DNA from: UBA6921 sp964532385
GTDB lineage: Bacteria; Pseudomonadota; Gammaproteobacteria; SG8-11
NCBI GenBank assembly: GCA_964532385.1
Contig: CAZHHW010000027.1
Location: 1-33,534 of the forward strand
Length of the DNA: 33,534 nucleotides
Direction of reading: 5' to 3'
Shown here: positions 7,492 through 15,800 of the stretch, one piece after another
Position numbering within the stretch: position 1 is the first letter of the stretch
Layout of the letters: the number at the start of each line of letters is the position of its first letter
Notes under the pieces: model-generated
Told to the model about the DNA's origin: nothing
What the model saw: the letters and a program-made list of their open reading frames with translations, nothing else
Database searches by the model: none
Position numbers and translations under genes: made by a program

Positions 7492-8241
7492 ATGCGCGTT
7501 AATTGGCACTGCCTGTTTGTCGTTGTAGTCGCGCCAGTGTTATTTGCATGTGCTACTAATCAAGTGAATATCGTGTCCGAGATTGTTCCGGAAGAGCAAT
7601 CGGTTACATTCATGCAAGAGATGAATTTTTCGAATGATGGGTTACCCGTCTTTTCGAATTTGCTCAGAACTAAACCAAAGCATACTGGAGAAGCGTACTT
7701 CCAAGTTCTGTATGAGAATGCTAAGCCGCAAGCGGCATATCTGGTTGGAGTGGTGGGGGAGAACAAGGCAGATTGGTCACGCCCATTTGCCACAATATTT
7801 CATTGGACCGATCAGGGGCTCGAGATAGCTGCGCGCATTCTCGAAAATACGATGGATGGTTGCATGCGCGACCAGGCGTCACTGAAATATGGTGATTTGT
7901 TTGGCGACTTGTTTTTCTGTTCGGCAATCGGAACAGTGGGTGCTGCCGTAACGGCAACCGGTAGCTTTCTCATCGGGACCGCTGCAAGTGCACCCGTATT
8001 TGTTCAAGAGCTTCAGCGTAGCTTGGATCCGACGCGTGAACGGTTACTTATCGTAATGCGAATGCAGTACGACACAGTCGGCCGGCTGAGATCGTATACT
8101 TTCGAATTGCCGGATGATCGCGCAGGACAACAAGTGATCACGAGTCAATGTTCCTATGACGGTAATTCAACTCGACCACGTGAGTGCGCCGTATCGAGCA
8201 CGCCAGAGCAAATCATGCGTAGGACTGGCTACGGTCTATGA
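7492..8241 (+). CDS. Hypothetical lipoprotein, orphan
   Basis: A 249-residue protein I do not recognise. A signal peptide with lipobox LFAC gives a lipidated Cys20. After a polar N-terminal half there is a Gly/Ala-rich hydrophobic stretch at about residues 143-171 (FCSAIGTVGAAVTATGSFL), which could cross or lie on a membrane, followed by a charged C-terminal third with RERLLIVMRMQYD. Four cysteines lie in the mature part besides the lipidated one. The gene and the 120 bp before it look richer in A and T than their neighbours by eye, which may mean a different origin. The ribosome site before the ATG is weak. A short CCCC-TTT-GGGG hairpin follows the stop (8249-8259) without a T-tract. Confidence 0.65.
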   Translation: MRVNWHCLFVVVVAPVLFACATNQVNIVSEIVPEEQSVTFMQEMNFSNDGLPVFSNLLRTKPKHTGEAYFQVLYENAKPQAAYLVGVVGENKADWSRPFATIFHWTDQGLEIAARILENTMDGCMRDQASLKYGDLFGDLFFCSAIGTVGAAVTATGSFLIGTAASAPVFVQELQRSLDPTRERLLIVMRMQYDTVGRLRSYTFELPDDRAGQQVITSQCSYDGNSTRPRECAVSSTPEQIMRRTGYGL

Positions 8242-8284
8242 TAGCAATCCCCTTTGGGGAGATACCTGCATAGGACTCAAGAAA

Positions 8285-9370
8285 TCAATCCAGCTTCACC
8301 GCACGCAATTTCTCCGCCGCCTCTTCCGGGCTCACGGTGTTGACAAATAATCCCGAGCCCAGTTCGAAGCCGGTGGGGATGCTGGTGCGCGGGCAGATTT
8401 CCAGATGCCAGTGATAGCTCGTGGCGCAATCGGCGAAGCTGGGGCCGTGCGGTAGCGAATGCAGAAAGTAGTTGTACTGCGCGCCGCCCAGCACCGCGTC
8501 GAGGCGCGCCATGCTGCGTTGCAGCACACGCGCGAAGTCGGCCAGGTCATCGGCGCCGGTGTTTAAGTAATCCGCTTGGTGTTGCAACGGCAGGATATGG
8601 ATTTCCCATTCATAGCGGCTGGCGAAAGGTTTGATGGCGATAAATTTTTTGCCGCGCTCCACGACATATTGACCGACATTGATTTTGCGCCGCACCTCGC
8701 CGGTTTCGCGCGCGTACAGCGTGGCTTCAAAGGTCAAGGCTTCGTCGATCAGCGCGCAAAAAATACAATGATGATTCTTGTCGAAGAAGGTGCGGCTGTG
8801 CATGACCTCGGTCTGGACATTTTCCGGCACCACGGGCGTGGCGATGATCTGGCTGTGGGTGTGCGGAATGCTGCCGCCGGCGGCGGGGCCGAAATTTTTG
8901 AACGCCAGCACGTAGCGAATGCGTTCGTCGGAGCGGTAAAGCTGTTGCATCCGTTCCTGGTACGCGCCGAACAACAGCGCAATGTGCCCGGCGCTCATGT
9001 CCTGAAGCGTGATGCCGTGTTGATGGTGGTCGATGATGACTTCGTGACGGCCATAGCCGTCGATGGTGTGTTGCAGGCCGAACGAGAAATTGGATTGCTG
9101 CTGGCCGTCGTCGCCCAGCACCGGGTACAAATTTTCGACAATACGTATTTCCCAATCGGCTTGCTGCGGGTAACGGGCGATTTGCGGCGGCGTCATGTGT
9201 TCGTTGCCGCGGCAAAATGGGCAGGTCTCGACATGGGGCCGCGTATCGCGCTCGACCGGTGCCTCGGCTTTTTTCGGCCGCATGCCGCGTGCGGTCGCCA
9301 CCAGCACCGATTCGCTGGGCACAATCGGGTTGATGCGGATTTCACGGATGGGTTTGGGGGTTTCAGGCAT
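8285..9370 (-). CDS. GalT-superfamily nucleotidyltransferase (galactose-1-phosphate uridylyltransferase or ADP-glucose phosphorylase type)
   Basis: A 361-residue HIT-superfamily transferase that moves a nucleotide monophosphate between sugar phosphates through a nucleotidyl-histidine. Zinc-site cysteines are in CPFCRGNE (Cys50, Cys53), with a second CIFC further on. The active site reads GSIPHTHSQIIA: His170, the expected nucleophile His172, and Gln174. Classical GalT has HPHGQ here; the H-x-H-S-Q form is the one I recall from the plant ADP-glucose phosphorylase branch and its bacterial relatives (DUF4931-like). The C-terminal block YHWHLEICPR and FELGSGLFVN also fits that branch. Hence galT is a likely automatic name but the substrate is uncertain. 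AAGGAG at 9378-9383 fixes the start. No other galactose gene is nearby. Confidence 0.82.
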   Translation of the reverse strand: MPETPKPIREIRINPIVPSESVLVATARGMRPKKAEAPVERDTRPHVETCPFCRGNEHMTPPQIARYPQQADWEIRIVENLYPVLGDDGQQQSNFSFGLQHTIDGYGRHEVIIDHHQHGITLQDMSAGHIALLFGAYQERMQQLYRSDERIRYVLAFKNFGPAAGGSIPHTHSQIIATPVVPENVQTEVMHSRTFFDKNHHCIFCALIDEALTFEATLYARETGEVRRKINVGQYVVERGKKFIAIKPFASRYEWEIHILPLQHQADYLNTGADDLADFARVLQRSMARLDAVLGGAQYNYFLHSLPHGPSFADCATSYHWHLEICPRTSIPTGFELGSGLFVNTVSPEEAAEKLRAVKLD

Positions 9371-9454
9371 ACCATGGCTCCTTGCGCGGGTTCAGCAAAA
9401 ACCTAATCGCAAACGCACGCAGGCGCAAACGGATAAATATTGATGCCGGGATAA

Positions 9455-10342
9455 TTATCCTGGCGGAGTCAAATTCAACTGCGCGACCGCGCTGCTTACA
9501 TCGGCCGGCCACACGAAGACCCGGTTGTACGGCGCGACCCGGTAATAGTCCTGCGGTTCGAAAATTTCGCGCGTGGTCATGTCCACGCAGTAGCGCTCCA
9601 CCCAACTGCTGCGTTGTGCACCGCTGAGTTTAATGCCTTTCAAAAGCTGGCCGGTGATATCCCAAAGCTTGTAGCACATGCGGAATTCGTAACCGGTGAG
9701 AGTCTCGGCATCGGCCCAGATGCCGCGTTTCTTTTCCAGCGCATCCTGGGCGCAGCTTTGCAATAAAACCAGATCGCGGTATTTGGGCAAGCTGGGATGG
9801 ATCGGAAAAGAGGCCGCCCAACCCGAGTCGATCATCATCAGGTTGAAAGTGGCGCGTTCTTTTTCACTGAGCGCAGTGCGTTCGGCCTCGCTGTATTGCG
9901 GCGCTGCATAGGCGAGCAAGCGGCCATATTGATCGAACGGCTGGTTGGATGCGGACAAAAACACTTCGCGTTTTGAACCATTGGGTTTGGTAAGTTTGGT
10001 TTCGATGAGCTGCTGCAACGCGCGGGTGGCCGCCACCCCTTGTTGTTTTTGTAAAGTCCCAACCCGTCCGGTGGCAAGCTTGGGCAAAAGATAAGCCGCC
10101 AGACCGGCGCCGATGAGGGCTTTGCCGGTCTGAATCCAGGTTGCCAGTTCTTGAAATTTGGCGTCGTGTTTGGCCGGATCGCTGGTGCCGGGATAATGCA
10201 CCTCGGGAGTGTCGATGCTAAGCAGACGTATCGCGGTCGAAACATAGGGCGTGTCGCCGTCGGTGATGCGCACGAACGCATTGCTGCCCAGCGAATTGAG
10301 CTGTTGTCCTTCCGGATCCCAATACAGCTTTACCGTAGCCAT
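9455..10342 (-). CDS. Staphylococcal-nuclease-fold (thermonuclease) protein
   Basis: A 295-residue protein with the SNase catalytic set: DGDT (residues 28-31), Arg39 in RLLSIDTPE, Asp44, Glu47, and Arg141 in DQYGRLLAY, matching Asp21, Arg35, Asp40, Glu43 and Arg87 of the Staphylococcus enzyme. The spacing from Glu47 to Arg141 is about twice the usual one because of an inserted segment (about 70-130) with a short hydrophobic part (ALIGAGLAAYLL). A C-terminal extension of about 80 residues (from CYKLWDITG onward) is not part of the nuclease fold and I do not recognise it. No signal peptide is visible. The start at 10342 has GAGGT upstream; earlier in-frame ATGs fall inside the patatin gene. It lies 22 bp after that gene, so the two are likely co-transcribed. 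Confidence 0.8.
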   Translation of the reverse strand: MATVKLYWDPEGQQLNSLGSNAFVRITDGDTPYVSTAIRLLSIDTPEVHYPGTSDPAKHDAKFQELATWIQTGKALIGAGLAAYLLPKLATGRVGTLQKQQGVAATRALQQLIETKLTKPNGSKREVFLSASNQPFDQYGRLLAYAAPQYSEAERTALSEKERATFNLMMIDSGWAASFPIHPSLPKYRDLVLLQSCAQDALEKKRGIWADAETLTGYEFRMCYKLWDITGQLLKGIKLSGAQRSSWVERYCVDMTTREIFEPQDYYRVAPYNRVFVWPADVSSAVAQLNLTPPG

Positions 10343-10364
10343 GGATTTACCTCGCGCCTGAGTG

Positions 10365-12596
10365 TTAAAAAGTACGGCCGAGAAACAGATAAAACATGTA
10401 ATTCCCGCCGTCGCTGAGTCCGTAAGCGAAATACAGCGGACCCATGAGCGTGTCGGCACTGGAGAACACCGATATCGATTTGCGCAGGTCATTCAGCCCG
10501 ACGTCATCGCGGCTCTCCCAAACATTGCCGGCTTCAAACGACATACCCAAATACACGCCGTTACCCGCGGCTTTGGGAAGACGGGTGACGCGTTCGTAAT
10601 AGACCAGCCGGCCAAACGCAAGATACTGCCCGCTGAGCTGATCGGTATGGTAGCCGGATAAATGTTGAAACCCGCCCAAAGTGAAGGTGTCGTAGAACGG
10701 CAATTGATTGTTCACGTTGGTGCCGGCCTCGATGCTGGCGAACATGGTATGGGTATTGTAGGTGAAGGCCGTCAACCAGTTCAGGTCAAGCTTGTCGTAC
10801 GTGTTGTCGGCGCCGAGTTCTTTGCGCGCCATGAATAAGTGGCTACGCAGCAGCGTGCCATAGCGCGGGAAATTCACATCGTCGACGCGGTCGTAGACGA
10901 CGCTCGCCGTATAAGCGCCTTGGCGGATGTCGTACTGCGGCAAGCCCGCTGCGCCGACATGCGGCGCGGCGCGCACCCAATCGCGTAACAAACCGAAACG
11001 CACTTCGCCGTGTTTGCCAAGCTCAAAGCCGGTATCGAAGCCGATCTCCGAAGTTTTGGTGTTGTATTGCGCCACGCGATCATCGCCGTCGTAGACATCG
11101 CGGGTGTCCTGATTGTATTGCGCGCGCGGCGCGACGAACCACACGCCGAAGGTGTCCAAGGGTTGATAAAATTCAGTAAAGACCCGGCGCGTACGGCCGA
11201 TGCTGAATTCGTTTTTCCATTCGCCGCCCAGCGGGTTGACCCAGGTGCGGGTGTAGTTGAGCAGAATATTAAAACGGCTGTCGCCTTCGAAATCATCGGT
11301 GAGATTCAAACCGAAACGCAGATAATCCGGCCCCCAAGATTTTTCCTGCGCGGCGATTTGCAAGCCTTCACCCGCGTCGGTTTGCACCACGCGAAAATCC
11401 ACTCGCTCGAAATCGCCCAGATCATAAATACGGGTCAGATCGCCGCGCAGCGTGTCGATATCCAGCGGATCGCCGGCGCGGGTGGCCAGGCGTCGCGCGA
11501 TAATCTCTTCGGCCACGCGGTCGGGTTTTTCGATGCTGATGAAATCCACGCGCGCAAGCGCTGCCAAATGGGTGCGCTGGCGCCGCAGGTAGCGGGTGTA
11601 TTCCTTGGGCGGCGCGCTGATGTTACGCAGGAGCAATTCTTGTGCTTGCGCGGCCTGAGTCCCGGCCATGACGACTTCGCCGGTGCGTTCGAATTCCATG
11701 GTGCCTACCGCGGCAACATCGGGTGTGATCAAAATGTCCTCGCCGCGCAACCGCGCCAGTTGCTGCTGGTTGGTTTTTAGCGACAGCATGGAGAGCGTTT
11801 GATCGGAAATGTCGACAATGGACTCCAGTTTCTTGCGGTCGAGCAAGGGCGCGGAAATATTAACCGCAATGATGATATCCGCTCCCATGGCGCGCACCAC
11901 GTCCACCGGTACATTGGACGACATGCCGCCGTCCACCAGCAGCCGTCCGCCGATTTCCAGCGGCGAAAATATTCCCGGGATCGCCATACTGGCTTGCATC
12001 GCTTCGGCAAGATCGCCGCTGCTCAACACCACCGGGGCACCGGTTTCGATGTCGGTGGCCACGGCTCGAAACGGCACGGCCAGGCGATCAAAGTCGGTGA
12101 CGCCCGCCGCGCGCAGCGTTGCCGAACGTAAAAAGAAACCGACTTTCTGTCCGGCAATCAGGCCGCGCGGAAAAATAGGCCGCAAGCCGCGCATGCCAAG
12201 CTCCACCGGAAACAGATAATTGCGATCGTTTTGTTTGCGCCGGTAGGAAAGATCGCGGCGCGCAAGGCGGTCGGACAACATGTCGTCCCAGTCGATGGCG
12301 GCAATACGCACTTCGATTTGGTCGGGCGACAAACCCGCCGCGTACATGCCGCCGATAATGGCACCGGAACTGGTGCCGGCGATGTAATCGACCGGCACAC
12401 GTAATTCTTCCAATACTTTGAGCACGCCGATGTGCGCCAAACCGCGCGCGCCGCCGCCGCCCAGTGCCAGTCCGATCTTGGGCCGCTGTTTCGGCGCTTC
12501 ATGGGTGGCGGCCTGAGCGGCATGCAGAGCCGCAAGCGCGCACAGCATCAGCGCGATTAGTGACAGCACGCCGCAATGAGTTTTTGAGCGGAACAT
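10365..12596 (-). CDS. Patatin-like phospholipase with outer-membrane barrel (type Vd autotransporter, PlpD-like)
   Basis: A 743-residue protein. A signal peptide (to about residue 30) is followed by a patatin domain: oxyanion loop GGGGARG (46-52), nucleophile Ser76 in GTSSG, and Asp222 in VDGG, so the Ser-Asp dyad is intact. A POTRA-like segment spans about 348-418, and the rest (about 425-743) has alternating strands of a BamA/Omp85-type barrel, ending in GRTF with a C-terminal Phe typical of outer-membrane proteins. Family knowledge: PlpD of Pseudomonas is a secreted lipase of this layout. ATG at 12596 was chosen because the signal peptide begins there; its ribosome site is weak and in-frame ATGs exist upstream to 12737. 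It shares a 250-bp spacer with the divergent FN3 gene. Confidence 0.92.
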   Translation of the reverse strand: MFRSKTHCGVLSLIALMLCALAALHAAQAATHEAPKQRPKIGLALGGGGARGLAHIGVLKVLEELRVPVDYIAGTSSGAIIGGMYAAGLSPDQIEVRIAAIDWDDMLSDRLARRDLSYRRKQNDRNYLFPVELGMRGLRPIFPRGLIAGQKVGFFLRSATLRAAGVTDFDRLAVPFRAVATDIETGAPVVLSSGDLAEAMQASMAIPGIFSPLEIGGRLLVDGGMSSNVPVDVVRAMGADIIIAVNISAPLLDRKKLESIVDISDQTLSMLSLKTNQQQLARLRGEDILITPDVAAVGTMEFERTGEVVMAGTQAAQAQELLLRNISAPPKEYTRYLRRQRTHLAALARVDFISIEKPDRVAEEIIARRLATRAGDPLDIDTLRGDLTRIYDLGDFERVDFRVVQTDAGEGLQIAAQEKSWGPDYLRFGLNLTDDFEGDSRFNILLNYTRTWVNPLGGEWKNEFSIGRTRRVFTEFYQPLDTFGVWFVAPRAQYNQDTRDVYDGDDRVAQYNTKTSEIGFDTGFELGKHGEVRFGLLRDWVRAAPHVGAAGLPQYDIRQGAYTASVVYDRVDDVNFPRYGTLLRSHLFMARKELGADNTYDKLDLNWLTAFTYNTHTMFASIEAGTNVNNQLPFYDTFTLGGFQHLSGYHTDQLSGQYLAFGRLVYYERVTRLPKAAGNGVYLGMSFEAGNVWESRDDVGLNDLRKSISVFSSADTLMGPLYFAYGLSDGGNYMFYLFLGRTF

Positions 12597-12846
12597 GTTT
12601 TGGTAGGACGGAGGCCTAAGGTAGTTTGCGTTTCGCAAAGCATGCCCGGCGCACGCTGCCAATGCAATCCGGCGCCCGCGTTTGGTGACCATGGCGGCGC
12701 CCGTGAAATGCATCACGCCCAAACTTGGGCTGGCCACCTACTATGCGTTATGCTTTGGCGCGATAACATCGTCGGGTCATGATGATGCGTCGCACGTTCC
12801 GTGGTAGCACTGCAAAACATCCGACAAAATTCTATTCAGAGAAATA

Positions 12847-15800
12847 ATGCGAGCGTTCCGATTCCGGTGGTGGGCCGCGGCCCTATGCATGATGGTGCAG
12901 CTTGCGCATGGCGAGACTGCGCCGGACGGGGTGACCGCGTCCGGCCTGAGCGCCGTGGCGGGTAAACAAAACGTGACGTTGACGTGGCCGAAAGTTGCCG
13001 ATGCCGTGTGGTACAACCTTTATTGGCAACGCATCGGGAGCACAACCTCGAGCGTCAATAAAATTGTCAATGTCACGTCGCCGTTCGTGCATGAGCGTCT
13101 GGCTTCCGGTGCGACTTACCAGTACCAGCTTAAAGCCGGGAATGACCTGGGCGAACGCGATACCGGCTTCACCGCCACTATAACGCTCGTCCCGGGGCGG
13201 CCGCAGGCTGTGGAAGTGCAAGCGTCGGCAGCGCAAACGGCGACCTTGCAATGGGAGCCGGTGACCGGTGCGCTGCACTACCGGATCTACTGGAATACGA
13301 GCGGAAAAGTCACGACCAGCGACCCTGCGGTCACCGCGATGCAGGCTTCTTACCTGCATCAGAACTTGCGTCCGGGCGCGCGTTATTTTTACCGCATTGC
13401 CGCCCAAAATTCCGCGGGCGAAGGCGAGTTGTCGCGGGAAACATCGGTGCAACTGACCAGTGCGGCACCGCTGATCGCCTCGATCACCGCCGCGGAAAAC
13501 GACGCCATGTTGACATGGCCCTTGGTCGCCGCTGCCGAGTCCTACCATCTGTACTGGAATACCACCGGCGGCGTAACCAAGAACGACCACAAAATCGAGT
13601 ATGTCTCGCCGACCTTTATCCATCCCGGCCGGGCGCGCGGCGCCACTTATTATTACCGGCTCAGTGCGCTGAATCTGGCGGGCGAGAGCGAGTTGTCGCC
13701 TGAAGTCAGCCTGACTTTCCCGCCGCTTGCACCGCAGCCGCAAGTGCGGAACGACAGCGACCATGTGTTTCTCGACTGGACGCCGGTCGGCGGTGCCACG
13801 CATTACGAGGTGTATTGGGATACGCGTCCCGGAGTGACCAATGCCTCGCGCAAGATCAGCGGTGTGACTTCGCCGTTTACACCGTCCAGCCTGCAAGCGG
13901 GTGAAACCTATTATTACCGCGTGGCGGCGGCCAATGCCGGTGGCGAAACCCTGTCCACAGAACTTGCCGCGGCATTGCGTCCGGCGCCGCCGCTGATCGC
14001 GCAGATCGACAAGGCCCCGCATCAAATCACTTTGCAATGGGCGCCGGTGGTCGGCGCGCAAAGTTACACCCTGTACTGGAATACGCAGGGCAATGTCGGT
14101 CCCAGCGCGAATAAAATTATCGGCGTGACATTCCCATGGGTGCACACCGGCCTGAGTAATGGCGTGACTTATTACTATCGGATGGCGGCAAAAAATATTG
14201 GCGGTGAAAGCGCGCTATCGCCGGAAGTCCGGGTGGTCATGGTGCCGGATGCGCCGGTCATTGCCGCGGTGCAAGGCGGGGATAAACAGACGACCTTGCG
14301 CTGGAATGCGGTGCCTTCGAGCGATCTCTATACCATTTACTGGAACACCCGTGGCGACGTGAGCACGCGCGACGAAAAAGTCACGACCAAGGACATTCAA
14401 TGGACGCACACGGCGTTGCGCAATGGCGGAAAATATTACTATCGCGTTTCCGCGCACAACGAAGGCGGTGAAAGCGATCTGACCGCGCAGGTCGACGTCA
14501 CGCTCGCCCCCGACGCTCCGCATGCCGAGGTTGCCGCTGTGGGTGAGAGCGAGATCACATTGCGCTGGAATCCGATCGAAGGCGCGGCTGCTTACAATGT
14601 GTATTGGAACACCCGCGGGAATGTGTCGACACGCGATAACAAACTGGCGAGCGTGTCGCCGCCGTTCGTGCACGCTCAACTGCGCCGGGGCGAAACTTAT
14701 TATTACTTGATCACCGCTGCCAATGCAGGCGGTGAAACCGCGGCGGCCCCGCTGCAAGCGACCTTGCTGCCGGAACCGCCTGGATTACCCGCGGTGCTGG
14801 GGGCTGACAAGCAGATCACCTTGAGTTGGAATGCGGTGAACGGCGCGGTCACTTATCGGGTTTACTGGAATAGCAAGGGGGGTGTCGCGGTAACGGATAC
14901 CCATCTGGATGTCAGTGCTTCGAGTGTTGTGCATACCGGTCTTGCGAATGGCAGTGTCTATTTTTACCGGATTGCGGCATTGAATGCCGGCGGCGAAAGT
15001 CCCTTGTCGGCCGAGACCAAGGTCACCCTGGCACCGGATGCGCCCGTGATTGCGCCACCGCGCGGAGGCGACAAGCAGGTAACGTTAACCTGGGAGCGCG
15101 TGTCCGGTGCGGCTGCCTACAATATTTACTGGAACACGACCGGCGACGTGATCAGCAAAGATCAGAAAATTTCGGCGGCCACTTCGCCCTACGTGCATCA
15201 GAATCTTGCCAATGGGCTCACCTACCACTACCAAATCACGGCGGTGAACGCGGGTGGCGAAACCTCCGCAACTCCGGTCCATGTCACCCTCATTCCGGAT
15301 GCGCCGGCCGCAGGTAGCGCGAGCGCCGCCGATAAACACGCAACCTTGCAATGGGGCGCGATGCCGGGCGCAACCGGCTACATCGTGTACTGGAATACCA
15401 CCGGCAAAGTCAGCGAGCGCGATGCGCATCTGGAAGCGCTTAAGGCGCCGTTGCCGCATACCGGCTTGTTGAATGGCGGAAGTTATTATTACCGGATCAG
15501 CGCACGCAATGAAGCCGGGGCCAGCCCATTGTCGCCGGAATTCAGTACCACGCTCGCGCCGGACGCGCCGGTGCTGCAAACCGCGCAGGGGTCGGATCGT
15601 GTCAGTAATTTGCGCTGGACGCCGGTATTTGGCGCGACGGACTACCGGGTGTACTGGAATACCAGCGGAAATGTCACCACCAAGGATGCGCGCTTAAGCA
15701 GCACCGAGGCAGTGTTGACGCATACCGCGCTGGTGCGCGGTATGACTTATTATTACCGTATCGCGGCGGTCAATGCGGGCGGCGAGGCCGTAGGACCGGA

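Noticed and set aside
8576..9406. A 276-codon open frame on the plus strand
   Set aside because: Antisense shadow of the GalT-like gene, whose zinc and active-site motifs show which strand codes.
9446..9463. Near-perfect palindrome around GGATAATTATCC at the end of the nuclease gene, as a terminator or operator
   Set aside because: It has no loop or T-tract for a terminator and lies over the stop codon, so an operator role is unsupported.
11010..11780. A 256-codon open frame on the plus strand
   Set aside because: Antisense to the patatin-like gene; no signal, domain or ribosome site.
12883..14145. A 420-codon open frame on the minus strand
   Set aside because: It lies wholly antisense to the FN3 repeats, its periodic composition mirrors them, and it has no family features or ribosome site.
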